This document shows positions 1 through 8,582 of a stretch of DNA of 28,113 bases, in pieces. The stretch's first letter is position 1. The number at the start of each line of letters is the position of its first letter. This stretch comes from DASTSN01 sp035549175. GTDB lineage: Bacteria > Bacteroidota > Bacteroidia > Chitinophagales > Chitinophagaceae. The stretch lies in assembly GCA_035549175.1 (NCBI GenBank), contig DASZRL010000056.1, forward strand, positions 1 through 28,113. Direction: 5' to 3'. The notes under the pieces are model-generated. The model ran no database searches. It was not told the DNA's origin and worked only from the letters and a program-made list of their open reading frames with translations. The position numbers and the translations under genes were made by a program.

Positions 1-4
1 TAAC

Positions 5-23
5 CCGCAGAAGCCCTCTGCGG
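5..23. other. Perfect 7-bp hairpin at the window edge, possibly a terminator
   Basis: CCGCAGA (5-11) pairs perfectly with TCTGCGG (17-23) around a 5-nt loop. There is no T-run on the plus side, and on the minus side any tail would fall off the window edge, so it may be the terminator of the sugar operon or of a neighbour outside the window. Positions 24-190 are AT-richer than the genes around them, and I see no gene there. Confidence 0.3.
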
Positions 24-190
24 TGTCGATGGAAAAAGGCGGGATTTTAAAAGTCTACTAGAGTTATAGACAAATGTAGTTCAGAACGCGGGAATAAAAA
101 ATAATCCGGTCAAAATAAATGCCGGAAGTCCAGGCAGGATCAGATGTAATAAAATGAAAATGAGGAAGATAAATACTAAACACTTTTTGT

Positions 191-1063
191 TCACAAGGCC
201 GGTTCCAACCGGCGAAGGCATCTGGCGAGGCTGGCGCGCCAGGCCGGTGGCCGGATCCCGAACACCTGGCGGATACGGCTGGTATCCAGGGCCGAATACG
301 CAGGGCGCCTGGCCGGTGTGGGATAGTCACGGGTTTCAATGGGGCGCACCCGGCAGCCGGTATGGGCGAGCTCGCCGATGGCCACAGCCAGGTCAAACCA
401 GCTGATCACACCTTCGTTACAATAATGGAACAGGCCGGGGTGCCAGGCGGGAGCCTCCAGGATGGACAGGGTGGCTTCGGCCAGATCGGCTGCGTAAGTA
501 GGAGAACCCAGCTGGTCATGGACTACCCCGATCTCGGAACGTTCCCGTTGCAGCCTGAGCATAGTCTTCACAAAATTTCGGCCGTAAGGGGAGTACACCC
601 AGGATGTCCGGATCACCAGGCTGTCCGGGCAGGCGGCAAGGGCCCGCTGTTCGCCCTGTAGTTTCGAGGCCCCGTACACACCCAGGGGATGGGTGGGATC
701 CTCCTCCCGGTAGGGTTCCCGGCCCTGGCCATCAAAAACATAATCGGTGGAAAAATGAATAAACCGGGCGCCGGTCGACCGGCAGGCCTGCGCCAGCAGG
801 TCCACCGCCGTGGCGTTCACGCGAAAGGCTTCCTCCGGTTCCTGCTCGGCCCGGTCGACCGCCGTATAGGCGGCACAATTAATGCAGCAGGAAGGCTGGT
901 GTTTGCGGAACAGTCCGCCGACGGCTCCGGCATCGGCAATATCCAGTTCGTCCCGGGATACAAAGACAAACGAGCGATCCGTCCGAACGGAGGCCAGGTG
1001 CCGGAACTCCTGGCCCAGCTGGCCCCCGGAACCGGTCACCAGTATGGTAGCATTGGCCATCAT
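191..1063 (-). CDS. rfbD: dTDP-4-dehydrorhamnose reductase (RfbD/RmlD)
   Basis: Last enzyme of dTDP-L-rhamnose synthesis: NAD(P)H-dependent reduction of dTDP-4-keto-L-rhamnose in the cytosol. It is a 290-residue extended SDR, the usual length. Visible are the N-terminal nucleotide-binding TGSGGQLG (10-17), STDYVFDG (105-112) and the catalytic Tyr130 and Lys134 in the YxxxK motif. The start codon overlaps the rfbC stop as ATGA; a second ATG directly follows (MM), so the start could be 3 nt later. It is the last gene of the six-gene minus-strand operon. rfbA and rfbB, needed to make the substrate, are not in this window and must lie elsewhere if the pathway is complete. Confidence 0.95.
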   Translation of the reverse strand: MMANATILVTGSGGQLGQEFRHLASVRTDRSFVFVSRDELDIADAGAVGGLFRKHQPSCCINCAAYTAVDRAEQEPEEAFRVNATAVDLLAQACRSTGARFIHFSTDYVFDGQGREPYREEDPTHPLGVYGASKLQGEQRALAACPDSLVIRTSWVYSPYGRNFVKTMLRLQRERSEIGVVHDQLGSPTYAADLAEATLSILEAPAWHPGLFHYCNEGVISWFDLAVAIGELAHTGCRVRPIETRDYPTPARRPAYSALDTSRIRQVFGIRPPAWRASLARCLRRLEPAL

Positions 1064-1623
1064 GCGCGTGGGTAAACAAAATTGTTCCGGCAGGCAGCCA
1101 GGACGGGAAGACGGCTGTCCTTCTCCGATACGATGGCGCGGCCGGCCGGAATTTTCCAGTCAATCTGCAGGGCAGGATCATCGAAGCGGATGCCGGCCTC
1201 GCTTTCGCGGTTATAAAACGCGTCGCATTTATACAGGATCACCGCCCGGTTGCTCAGCACCGAAAAACCATGGGCAAACCCGGAGGGGATGAATAACTGC
1301 TTTTTGTTTTCGGCAGACATTTCCAGGGCAAAGGACTGTCCGTACCAGGGAGAGCCCTGGCGTATATCCACGGCTACGTCCAGGATGGTACCTTCCAGCA
1401 CGCGCACCAGTTTGGCCTGCCCGTAGGGGGCCAGCTGGTAATGCAATCCGCGGATCACGCCGTAATGGGAACACGACTGGTTGTCCTGTACGAACCGGTT
1501 AGGAATGCCTGCCTCGGCAAAGTTCCGTTCATTAAAGGATTCAAAGAAATAGCCGCGCTCATCTTCAAGCACGCGGGGTTCCAAAACGATCAGGCCGGGG
1601 ATGTTGGCAGGATAAAACTTCAT
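1060..1623 (-). CDS. rfbC: dTDP-4-dehydrorhamnose 3,5-epimerase (RfbC/RmlC)
   Basis: Cytosolic cupin enzyme that epimerises dTDP-4-keto-6-deoxyglucose at C3 and C5 before RfbD acts. The protein is 187 residues, normal for the family. The catalytic His61 sits in RGLHYQ, Tyr131 and Asp169 (in SEKDS) match the other conserved active-site positions, and the IPSGFAHGF strand (112-120) is typical. I chose the ATG at 1623 because the protein then starts at the conserved MKFYPANIPG; an earlier in-frame start would add residues that match nothing and overlap the upstream gene. The upstream stop lies 1 nt away, and the downstream rfbD start overlaps this stop, so translation is probably coupled. Confidence 0.96.
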   Translation of the reverse strand: MKFYPANIPGLIVLEPRVLEDERGYFFESFNERNFAEAGIPNRFVQDNQSCSHYGVIRGLHYQLAPYGQAKLVRVLEGTILDVAVDIRQGSPWYGQSFALEMSAENKKQLFIPSGFAHGFSVLSNRAVILYKCDAFYNRESEAGIRFDDPALQIDWKIPAGRAIVSEKDSRLPVLAACRNNFVYPRA

Positions 1624-1624
1624 G

Positions 1625-2914
1625 TCAGAGACTCCAGTAACTGCGATTAACAATCTTGCTTCGGAATATGCCTTTTATGTCAACGATCAGGGCATTGGGC
1701 TTGGTTACCGAACTGAAATACGCATCGTCCAGTTTCAGGTAGGGTTCATGCGGTACGGCCACGATGATGGCATCATAACTGCTGCCCGGCTGGGACACGA
1801 GGGAGAAACCGTATTCGTGTTCCAGTTCCGCGGAATCGGCAAAGGGATCCTCCACGTCCACATGCAGGCAAAACTCGTTCAGTTCCCGCACGATGTCAGC
1901 CACCTTGGAATTGCGGATATCGCTCACGTTCTCCTTGAAGGTGGCCCCCTTTACCAGGATCCTGGCCAGGCGGACATCACCCACATGCCGGATCAGGTGC
2001 ATCAGCACTTTGCGGGCGATGTGGCCGGCCATGTTGTCGTTGATACTGCGGCCGGCCAGGATGACCTGCGGGTTATATCCCAGTTTCTGCGCCTTGTAGG
2101 TGAGGTAGTAGGGATCCACGCCGATGCAGTGCCCCCCGACCAGGCCGGGCTGGAACTTCAGGAAATTCCATTTGGTTCCGGCCGCTTCCAGCACCTCGAA
2201 GGTATTGATGTTCATCCGGTCAAAAATAAGGGACAGCTCGTTCATCAGGGCAATATTCAGGTCACGCTGGGTATTCTCGATGATCTTGGCTGCTTCGGCC
2301 ACTTTAATGGAGGACGCACGGTGCACGCCGGCCTGCACGACCAGCTCGTACACCCGGGCGACATTGTCAAGTGCTTCGGCGTCACATCCCGAGACGACCT
2401 TCACGATTTTGGCCAGGGTGTGGGTCTTATCCCCCGGGTTGATGCGCTCGGGTGAATACCCGATCTTGAAATCGACACCACCTTTCAGGCCCGAGATCCG
2501 TTCAATCACGGGCAGGCAGTCCTCCTCCGTACAACCGGGATACACCGTGGACTCAAATACCACGTAGTCGCCCGGCTTGATGACCTTGCCAATGGTTTCA
2601 GAGGCTTTCTGGACCGGGGTGAGGTCCGGCACGTTGTATTCATCAACCGGGGTGGGGACGGCTACGATGAAGAACCTGGCCTGGCGCAGCACATCCAGGG
2701 AATTGGTGAACTCAATATCGCAGCCTTCAAAAGCTTCCTTTTCCAGTTCGTTGCTGGGATCGATGCCCTGCTTCATCAGTTCGATGCGCCTGGCATTGAT
2801 GTCAAACCCGATGACGGGGATCCGCCGCGCAAATTCCAGGGCGATCGGAAGCCCCACATAGCCCAGCCCGATGACCGCCAGCTTTTCCTTTTTATCGACC
2901 AGTTGCTGATACAT
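1625..2914 (-). CDS. Nucleotide-sugar dehydrogenase, TviB/WbpA-like (UDP-HexNAc 6-dehydrogenase)
   Basis: Predicted cytosolic NAD-dependent enzyme that oxidises C6 of a UDP-sugar twice to give a uronic acid. It has 429 residues. The Rossmann motif VIGLGYVGLP is at 14-23, VPTP at 86-89, ESTVYPGCTEE at 121-131 and the catalytic Cys263 in GGHCIGVDPYYL. The sequence around IKVAEAAKIIENTQRDLNIAL follows the TviB/WbpA/CapL class, which acts on UDP-GlcNAc or UDP-GalNAc, rather than the Ugd class found two genes upstream. Which HexNAc is used cannot be read from the sequence. The start at 2914 is chosen by the family N-terminus; a longer reading would run into the upstream decarboxylase gene. The upstream gap is 32 bp and the downstream gap 1 bp. 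Confidence 0.92.
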   Translation of the reverse strand: MYQQLVDKKEKLAVIGLGYVGLPIALEFARRIPVIGFDINARRIELMKQGIDPSNELEKEAFEGCDIEFTNSLDVLRQARFFIVAVPTPVDEYNVPDLTPVQKASETIGKVIKPGDYVVFESTVYPGCTEEDCLPVIERISGLKGGVDFKIGYSPERINPGDKTHTLAKIVKVVSGCDAEALDNVARVYELVVQAGVHRASSIKVAEAAKIIENTQRDLNIALMNELSLIFDRMNINTFEVLEAAGTKWNFLKFQPGLVGGHCIGVDPYYLTYKAQKLGYNPQVILAGRSINDNMAGHIARKVLMHLIRHVGDVRLARILVKGATFKENVSDIRNSKVADIVRELNEFCLHVDVEDPFADSAELEHEYGFSLVSQPGSSYDAIIVAVPHEPYLKLDDAYFSSVTKPNALIVDIKGIFRSKIVNRSYWSL

Positions 2915-2946
2915 AGAGATTATAGGTTGTTTAATGATCAATGGTT

Positions 2947-3927
2947 TTATGGCTTGGCAAAATCCTTGGGCCGCGCTTCCCATTCTTCCCGGCCCAGGGA
3001 ACTGAAATAGGCATAGGTCTTCTGCAGGCCTTCCCGGCGGGACGTCCGGGGCTCCCACCCCAGCAGCCGTTTCGCCTTGGTGATATCCGGCCTTCGCTGC
3101 CGGGGATCATCTTCCGGCAGGGGCTTAAACACAATACCGACCCGGTTTCCTGTCAGGTCCAGCACCTCGCGGGCAAATTCCAGCAGGGAGATCTCATCGG
3201 GGTTTCCAATGTTTACCGGCAGGACATAGTCGCTGAGCAACAGCCGGTAAATGCCGTCCACCAGATCATCCACATAGCAGAAACTGCGTGTCTGGGACCC
3301 GTCTCCGAATACAGTCAGATCTTCCCCCCGCAGGGCCTGGCCGATGAAGGCCGGCAGGGCGCGGCCGTCGTTCAGCCGCATGCGGGGACCATAGGTATTG
3401 AAAATGCGGACAATGCGGGTTTCCAGGCCATGGAAATTGTGGTAGGCCATGGTAATGGACTCCAGGTACCGTTTGGCTTCGTCGTACACCCCGCGCGGGC
3501 CTACCGGGTTAACATTTCCCCAGTATTCCTCGCTCTGGGGATGAACCAGGGGGTTGCCGTAGACCTCGCTGGTGGATGCCACCAGGATTCGGGCTCCCTT
3601 GGACTTGGCAAGACCCAGGCAGTTGTGGGTACCCATCGCGCCTACCTTGAGGGTCGGAATGGGAATCTTCAGGTAATCAATCGGGCTGGCCGGCGAAGCA
3701 AAATGCAGGATATAATCCAGCCGGCCCGGAACATGGATGAACTTGGTGACGTCGTGGTGATAGAATTCAAATTCCTTGAGCTTGAACAGATGCTCGATGT
3801 TGCGCAGGTCCCCGGTAATCAGGTTATCCATGGCAATGACATAGTAGCCTTCGCGGATGAACTTATCGCAGAGGTGGGATCCCAGAAAACCGGCACCGCC
3901 GGTAATTAAAACGCGCTTTTGTACCAT
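2947..3927 (-). CDS. uxs: UDP-glucuronate decarboxylase (UDP-xylose synthase)
   Basis: Extended SDR that converts UDP-glucuronate to UDP-xylose using tightly bound NAD. The 326-residue protein has GGAGFLG (10-16) after the first strand, DNLITGDLRNIEHL, the ASTSEVYGNP strand (118-126), catalytic Tyr148 and Lys152 in VYDEAKR, and the RIFNTYGPRM signature of this class. It lies 31 bp after the UDP-glucose dehydrogenase gene that would make its substrate, which supports the assignment. The start at 3927 gives a protein beginning MVQKRVLITGG; an upstream extension overlaps the ugd coding end and is not family-like. A bifunctional or 4,6-dehydratase relative cannot be excluded, but the motifs fit Uxs best. 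Confidence 0.9.
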   Translation of the reverse strand: MVQKRVLITGGAGFLGSHLCDKFIREGYYVIAMDNLITGDLRNIEHLFKLKEFEFYHHDVTKFIHVPGRLDYILHFASPASPIDYLKIPIPTLKVGAMGTHNCLGLAKSKGARILVASTSEVYGNPLVHPQSEEYWGNVNPVGPRGVYDEAKRYLESITMAYHNFHGLETRIVRIFNTYGPRMRLNDGRALPAFIGQALRGEDLTVFGDGSQTRSFCYVDDLVDGIYRLLLSDYVLPVNIGNPDEISLLEFAREVLDLTGNRVGIVFKPLPEDDPRQRRPDITKAKRLLGWEPRTSRREGLQKTYAYFSSLGREEWEARPKDFAKP

Positions 3928-3958
3928 AAGGCTTACTATAATGCCCGAAAGGCGGTAT

Positions 3959-5275
3959 TTATTGTGCCGTGACCGTGCGACGGCCGATACTCTCGTAATA
4001 AAACCCCAGGCTCTCCATATTGGATAACTCGAACAGGTTACGGCCGTCAAACACAACCTTCCGTTTCATCAGGGAAGCGACCCGGTCAAAATCCGGCGTC
4101 CGGAACTCATTCCACTCGGTGGCGATCACCAGGGCATCGGCTCCGTCCAGGCAATCATACTGGTTGGCCGCATACTGGATCCGGTCTCCCAGTACCCGGC
4201 GCATATTGCCCATGGCCTCGGGATCAAAAGCCACGATCCGGGCGCCCAGGCCCAGCAGCTCTTCGATCAGGTACAGGGCGGGCGCCTCGCGGATATCATC
4301 GGTATTGGGCTTGAAGGCCAGGCCCCAGAGAGCCAGCTTCTTCCCGGAGAGCTGGTCGTTGAAATAGTTCCGGATCCGGGGGACCAGGGCGCGCTTCTGG
4401 CGGTCATTCACTGCCATCACGGCCTGCAGGATCTGGAAGTCATAATCGGCCTGCCTGGCGGAATGCACCAGCGCCTTGACGTCCTTGGGAAAACAGCTTC
4501 CCCCGTAACCGATGCCGGGAAACAGGAAGCGCTTGCCGATCCGGTCATCACTGCCCATGCCGCGACGGACCATGTCCACATCGGCCCCCAGCAGCTCACA
4601 CAACCGCGCAATCTCGTTCATGAAGGTGATCTTGGTGGCCAGAAACGAATTGGCCGCATACTTGGTCAGTTCGGCGGAACGTTCGTCCATGAAGATAATG
4701 GGGTTACCCTGCCGTACGAACGGCGCGAACAGGTCGCTCATGATCTTCCGGGCCCGCTCCGAACTGGTACCCACCACCACGCGGTTGGGCTTCATAAAAT
4801 CCTCCACGGCCAGCCCCTCCCGCAGGAACTCCGGGTTGGAGACCACGTCGAACTCGCCCGGGTAATTTGCGGCAATGGCCTGGCGGACACGTTCCGCCGT
4901 ACCCACGGGCACCGTGCTTTTATCGATGATCACCTTGTAATCCTTCATAATCCGGCCCAGGTCGTCCGCCACGCGCAGCACATAGGACAGGTCCGCGGAA
5001 CCATCCTCATCCGGCGGGGTCGGCAGGGCCAGCAGCACCAGCAGCGCGTCGGCTACCCCTTCCTCCAGCCGGGTGGTAAACTGGAGGCGGTTCTCCCGCA
5101 GGTTACGGAGAAACATCTTTTCGAGGCCGGGTTCATAGATCGTGATTTCCCCGGACTGAAGTTTTTTCACCTTCTGTTCGTCCACGTCCACGCAAATGAC
5201 CGTATTACCGGTTTCTGCAAAGCAGGTCCCGGTAACCAGGCCAACATATCCCGTTCCGACAACGGCTATTTTCAT
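3959..5275 (-). CDS. ugd: UDP-glucose 6-dehydrogenase
   Basis: Oxidises UDP-glucose to UDP-glucuronate with two NAD, supplying the adjacent decarboxylase. It has 438 residues, normal length. It starts MKIAVVGTGYVGL (Rossmann), has LALPTPPDEDGSADL (82-96), STVPVGTAE (120-128), NPEFLREG (147-154) and the nucleophile Cys261 in GIGYGGSCFPKDV. The C-terminal domain has ALWGLAFKPNTDDIREAP. Gene spacing is 11 bp from the upstream aminotransferase and 31 bp to the downstream decarboxylase, so it is clearly in the same operon. It differs from the second dehydrogenase at 1625-2914 in active-site context, so the two should use different sugars. Confidence 0.96.
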   Translation of the reverse strand: MKIAVVGTGYVGLVTGTCFAETGNTVICVDVDEQKVKKLQSGEITIYEPGLEKMFLRNLRENRLQFTTRLEEGVADALLVLLALPTPPDEDGSADLSYVLRVADDLGRIMKDYKVIIDKSTVPVGTAERVRQAIAANYPGEFDVVSNPEFLREGLAVEDFMKPNRVVVGTSSERARKIMSDLFAPFVRQGNPIIFMDERSAELTKYAANSFLATKITFMNEIARLCELLGADVDMVRRGMGSDDRIGKRFLFPGIGYGGSCFPKDVKALVHSARQADYDFQILQAVMAVNDRQKRALVPRIRNYFNDQLSGKKLALWGLAFKPNTDDIREAPALYLIEELLGLGARIVAFDPEAMGNMRRVLGDRIQYAANQYDCLDGADALVIATEWNEFRTPDFDRVASLMKRKVVFDGRNLFELSNMESLGFYYESIGRRTVTAQ

Positions 5276-5286
5276 ATTTGTAAGGT

Positions 5287-6417
5287 TTATTGATTACAGT
5301 ATTCCAGGACCTTGCCGGCAATGAAGGCCAGTTGCTCCTCATCCAGTTCGGTATGGATCGGCAGCGAAATCACCCGCTCGGTAAGCCAGTCGGTTACAGG
5401 CAGGTTCACGGAAGCGGTCTGGAAGTGCGCAAACATTTTCTGGCGGTGACCCGGCACCGGGTAGTAGATCATGGAGGGTATCCGGTGCTGTTCCAGGTAT
5501 TGCTTCAGCCCGTCACGGTCCACGCCGTCCAGCAGCAGCGTGTACTGGTGAAAGACATGCTGGCTGTGGGGTGCCCGGTACGGGATGGTGAGGCGCGGGT
5601 GACCGGCAAAGCGTGCATCATAATAGTCGGCGGCCTGCCGGCGTGCGCGGATATACTCATCCAGGTGGGCGAGCTTGATATCCAGGATGGCTGCCTGGAT
5701 CGTATCCAGCCGGCTGTTGCAGCCCACCAGGTCGTGGTAGTAACGCCGTTCCTGGCCATGGTTGGCAATCATGTGCAGCCGCTTGGCGAGCTGGTCATCC
5801 TGGGTGAAAAGGGCTCCGCCATCCCCGTAGGCTCCCAGGTTTTTGGAGGGATAAAACGAGGTTGCCCCGATGGTTCCCAGGGTTCCTGTCTTTTGGACCC
5901 GCCCGTCTGAAAACCGGTAGTCGCAGCCGATAGCCTGCGCATTGTCTTCAATGACGTACAGGCCGTGGCGCGCGGCGATATCGAGGATCTCCTGCATCGG
6001 GGCAGCCTGCCCGTAAAGATGGACGGGTACGATCGCCCGGGTGCGCGGGGTGATTGCCTTTTCAAGGGCCTCCGGATCCATGCAGAAACTCGACCGGTCC
6101 ACTTCGACGAATACGGGCGTCAGCCGCAACAGGGCGATGACTTCGGTGGTCGCGATATAGGTAAAGGAAGGGGTGATCACTTCATCGCCGGGCTGCAGGT
6201 CCAGTGCCATCATGGCGATCTGGAGGGCATCGGTGCCGTTGGCGCAGGGTATGGTATGTTTTACTCCGAGGTATTCGGACAGGTGGCCGGCGAAATCCTG
6301 GACAGGCTTGCCGTTGATGAAGGCGGAACTGTCCAGGACCTGCAGTACGGCGGCGTCTATTTCCGGTTTGATTTTCAGGTACTGGGACTTGGTGTCCACC
6401 ATCTGGATGGGGCGCAT
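5287..6417 (-). CDS. DegT/DnrJ/EryC1/StrS sugar aminotransferase, WbpE-like
   Basis: PLP-dependent aminotransferase that transfers an amino group to a keto group on a nucleotide sugar. The 376-residue protein has the family order CANGTDALQIAMMAL (58-72), PGDEVITPSFTYIATTEV (76-93), IEDNAQAIG (156-164) with Asp158 and the Schiff-base Lys192 in SFYPSKNLGAYGDGGA. Its wording is close to WbpE, which aminates the 3-keto derivative of UDP-GlcNAc uronate; that fits the TviB/WbpA-like dehydrogenase in the same operon. No matching 3-dehydrogenase (WbpB) or acetyltransferase (WbpD) is in the window, so the substrate is inferred. It is the first gene of the operon, with an exact Bacteroidota -7 box about 30 bp upstream. 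Confidence 0.88.
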   Translation of the reverse strand: MRPIQMVDTKSQYLKIKPEIDAAVLQVLDSSAFINGKPVQDFAGHLSEYLGVKHTIPCANGTDALQIAMMALDLQPGDEVITPSFTYIATTEVIALLRLTPVFVEVDRSSFCMDPEALEKAITPRTRAIVPVHLYGQAAPMQEILDIAARHGLYVIEDNAQAIGCDYRFSDGRVQKTGTLGTIGATSFYPSKNLGAYGDGGALFTQDDQLAKRLHMIANHGQERRYYHDLVGCNSRLDTIQAAILDIKLAHLDEYIRARRQAADYYDARFAGHPRLTIPYRAPHSQHVFHQYTLLLDGVDRDGLKQYLEQHRIPSMIYYPVPGHRQKMFAHFQTASVNLPVTDWLTERVISLPIHTELDEEQLAFIAGKVLEYCNQ

Positions 6418-6446
6418 TCGACTCGTTTTATTGTTTTCAGGTGGCG

Positions 6447-6454
6447 CAAAAATA
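6447..6454 (-). promoter_or_regulatory. Putative -7 element (TATTTTTG) of the nucleotide-sugar operon
   Basis: Read on the minus strand, TATTTTTG is an exact match to the Bacteroidota -7 consensus TAnnTTTG and lies about 30 nt before the aminotransferase ATG. The expected -33 TTTG is only loosely matched (TTTC near 6480). The 102-bp divergent gap 6418-6519 must also hold the waaA promoter, for which only an imperfect TTAATTTG (about 6503-6510) is visible. Confidence 0.4.
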
Positions 6455-6519
6455 ATAAATAAACCCGGCCCTCACAGCAGAAAGAAAGTTTACTGTAACT
6501 TGTTTAATTTGCTTCGTTT

Positions 6520-7797
6520 ATGAGTTTGCTGGTCTATTCTGTTTTTCTGAAAATTTACATCCTGGGGATCCGCCTGGCAGCCCTGTACAACCCCAAGGCC
6601 CGCCAGTGGCTGGCAGGTCGCCGTAGCCTCCCGGAAAAGCTCGCCGGACTGATCCGGCCGGCGGACCGGGTCATCTGGTTTCACTGTGCCTCCCTGGGTG
6701 AATTTGAACAGGGCCGGCCCGTGATGGAAGCCATGCGAAGTGCCTTTCCCGGCCACCGGATCCTGCTGACCTTCTTCTCTCCTTCCGGGTACGAGGTCCG
6801 CAAGGATTACGAGGGAGCGGACTGGGTCAGTTACCTGCCCCTGGACAGCCCCGGGATGGCCGGTCGATTCCTGGATGTGGTACACCCCGAGCTGGTCGTT
6901 TTCATCAAATACGAATTCTGGTACTATTACCTCGCCGAATCGGCCAGGCGGAAGATCCCGCTGCTGCTGGTGTCTGCCGTATTCCGCCCCGGCCAGCCTT
7001 TTTTCCGCTGGTACGGTGCGCTCCACCGGCGGATGCTGGCCTGTTATTCCCATGTGTTCGTCCAGGATGAATCGTCCGCCTCGCTGCTGGCATCCCGGGG
7101 CCTGGGAAGCGCCTGTACCGTGTCCGGAGACACCCGCTTCGACCGGGTGGCGGCCATTGCCTCCCGGGCTATCGACATACCTTCCGTAGAATCCTTTCTG
7201 GACGGGGCGCCCTGCCTGGTGGCAGGCAGCACCTGGAAGCAGGATGAACAGGTGCTCCGGGAAGCCCTGGCTGATCCCCGCCTGGGACAACTCAGGCTGA
7301 TCCTGGCACCGCACCAGCTCGGGGAGGACCGGCTGGCCGGCCTCGAACAGACCTTTCCGGGTGCCTGGCGGTATTCCTCCCTCGTGGCCGGCCCGCGGCA
7401 ACCGGGGGACCTGCGGGACCCGTCCCGGGTCCTGATTATCGACAATATGGGCATGCTGGCCAGCCTGTACCGCTACGGGCGGATCTGCTATGTGGGCGGC
7501 GGGTTTACCCGGGACGGAGTCCACAATGTCCTGGAAGCTGCTGTGTACGGACGGCCCGTCCTGATGGGGCCCCGTTACCAAAAATACCGGGAAGCGACCG
7601 GACTGATTGAAGCCGGCGGCGCCGCGGCGATCCGGCAACCGGAAGAACTGACCGCCCGGCTACTCGGCCTGCTGTCCGGTCCGGAAGAGCTGGCCAGGAT
7701 GGAGGAAGCTTCCCGGCGGTTTGTGGAATCGGGGCGCGGGGCCTGTGAACGGGTCATGCAGTATATTCAGGAAAAGCGCCTTCTTACCAGCAGGTAA
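6520..7797 (+). CDS. waaA: 3-deoxy-D-manno-octulosonic acid (Kdo) transferase
   Basis: Inner-membrane-associated GT-B glycosyltransferase that adds Kdo from CMP-Kdo to the lipid A precursor. The 425-residue protein has an N-terminal membrane anchor (residues 3-22), the catalytic Glu61 in HCASLGEFEQGRP, the IKYEFWYYYL segment typical of WaaA, AGSTWKQDEQ in the second domain, and the C-terminal CMP-Kdo binding stretch CYVGGGFTRDGVHNVLEAAVYGRPVLMGP. Length is normal. It is divergent from the surface-sugar operon, matching a shared role in the cell envelope. Its last 31 bp overlap the 3' end of the convergent gene at 7767-8480. Confidence 0.96.
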   Translation: MSLLVYSVFLKIYILGIRLAALYNPKARQWLAGRRSLPEKLAGLIRPADRVIWFHCASLGEFEQGRPVMEAMRSAFPGHRILLTFFSPSGYEVRKDYEGADWVSYLPLDSPGMAGRFLDVVHPELVVFIKYEFWYYYLAESARRKIPLLLVSAVFRPGQPFFRWYGALHRRMLACYSHVFVQDESSASLLASRGLGSACTVSGDTRFDRVAAIASRAIDIPSVESFLDGAPCLVAGSTWKQDEQVLREALADPRLGQLRLILAPHQLGEDRLAGLEQTFPGAWRYSSLVAGPRQPGDLRDPSRVLIIDNMGMLASLYRYGRICYVGGGFTRDGVHNVLEAAVYGRPVLMGPRYQKYREATGLIEAGGAAAIRQPEELTARLLGLLSGPEELARMEEASRRFVESGRGACERVMQYIQEKRLLTSR

Positions 7798-8480
7798 AAA
7801 TGACGGACCAGCTCCTGGTCCTGGTTCCAACCCAGTTTCACCACGAGTTCCCGGTTGATCCAGTATTCGGCCTCTGCAAAAAGATGAAAGCTGTTGATGG
7901 TTTTGATGCTGCGCTCATACATCGCTTCGTCTCCGCGGAACAGTTCGTTGATGAACAGGAACCGGTCATTGATGCCGATCGCCTTGCGCAGGTCCTTGAT
8001 CGGGCTTTCCTTAAGCAGTTCGCCCAGCTCCATGCGGGGTTGCTTGAGCCGGTCATTCAGGGAGGAGCCGGACACGGCAGCCTGGTCGTTGAGGTCCCGC
8101 GGGTTTTGCTGCTGGGAAAGAGTGGGAACCTCCACCAGGGGATCGAAAAGCAGGTTGCCGCTTTCTGCCGGACGGCTCGCCGGCCGTATTCGTCCCGGCG
8201 AGGGCGGGGCCGACGGACTGGCCACCGGCTGCGCGGGGACAACCACTTCCTCCGCGGCAGGCTTGGGGGCATAGGCCTCCAGAGATGGCGGCACCGCTAT
8301 GGCGGCCATTTTGGGCAGCACGACCGCTACCTTGGCAGTACCCAGGGACTTGGGTCCCGGTGCCTGCGCCGCAACCAGTTCAGCCTGCAGGAGCTGCACG
8401 GTCAGCAATAACTGGTCGGGCGTCGCCTTGTTCTCCAGTTGGTCAGTTAATTTTCGGATCAGAACCTCGATGCGTTCCAT
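7767..8480 (-). CDS. Conserved hypothetical protein with N-terminal coiled coil and C-terminal conserved domain
   Basis: Function unknown. The 237-residue protein has a charged, leucine-rich N-terminus (1-45, likely helical or coiled coil), a Pro/Ala-rich low-complexity linker (about 60-125), and a well-structured C-terminal part beginning near NDRLKQP and containing PIKDLRKAIGINDRFLFINELF and a closing LGWNQDQELVRHFYLLVRRRFS-like helix. I recognise this C-terminal pattern from conserved Bacteroidota hypotheticals, with no assigned activity. There is no signal peptide or membrane segment, so it is probably cytosolic. The start is the ATG at 8480. The 3' end overlaps waaA by 31 bp in convergent orientation, so the two transcripts are complementary there. 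Confidence 0.8.
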   Translation of the reverse strand: MERIEVLIRKLTDQLENKATPDQLLLTVQLLQAELVAAQAPGPKSLGTAKVAVVLPKMAAIAVPPSLEAYAPKPAAEEVVVPAQPVASPSAPPSPGRIRPASRPAESGNLLFDPLVEVPTLSQQQNPRDLNDQAAVSGSSLNDRLKQPRMELGELLKESPIKDLRKAIGINDRFLFINELFRGDEAMYERSIKTINSFHLFAEAEYWINRELVVKLGWNQDQELVRHFYLLVRRRFS

Positions 8481-8490
8481 GGGAAAATGG

Positions 8491-8498
8491 TACTTTTG
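8491..8498 (+). promoter_or_regulatory. Putative -7 element (TACTTTTG) upstream of thymidine kinase
   Basis: Exact TAnnTTTG match on the plus strand, 84 bp before the tdk ATG. The -33 side falls inside the divergent gene and is a poor match. A second candidate lies closer: TTTG at 8536-8539, 19 bp before TAATTTCC (8559-8566), with a good -33 but an imperfect -7. Confidence 0.3.
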
Positions 8499-8582
8499 TC
8501 AACTTGGCAGAAAAGCTATTTAAAGTTACAAACAGTTTGCCACAATAGGTAATGTGTATAATTTCCGGCCCAAATATTAACA

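Noticed and set aside
197..215. Hairpin GGCCGGTTCCAACCGGC near the rfbD stop, possible terminator
   Set aside because: It lies within the last codons of rfbD, and on the minus strand the following bases are not a T-run.
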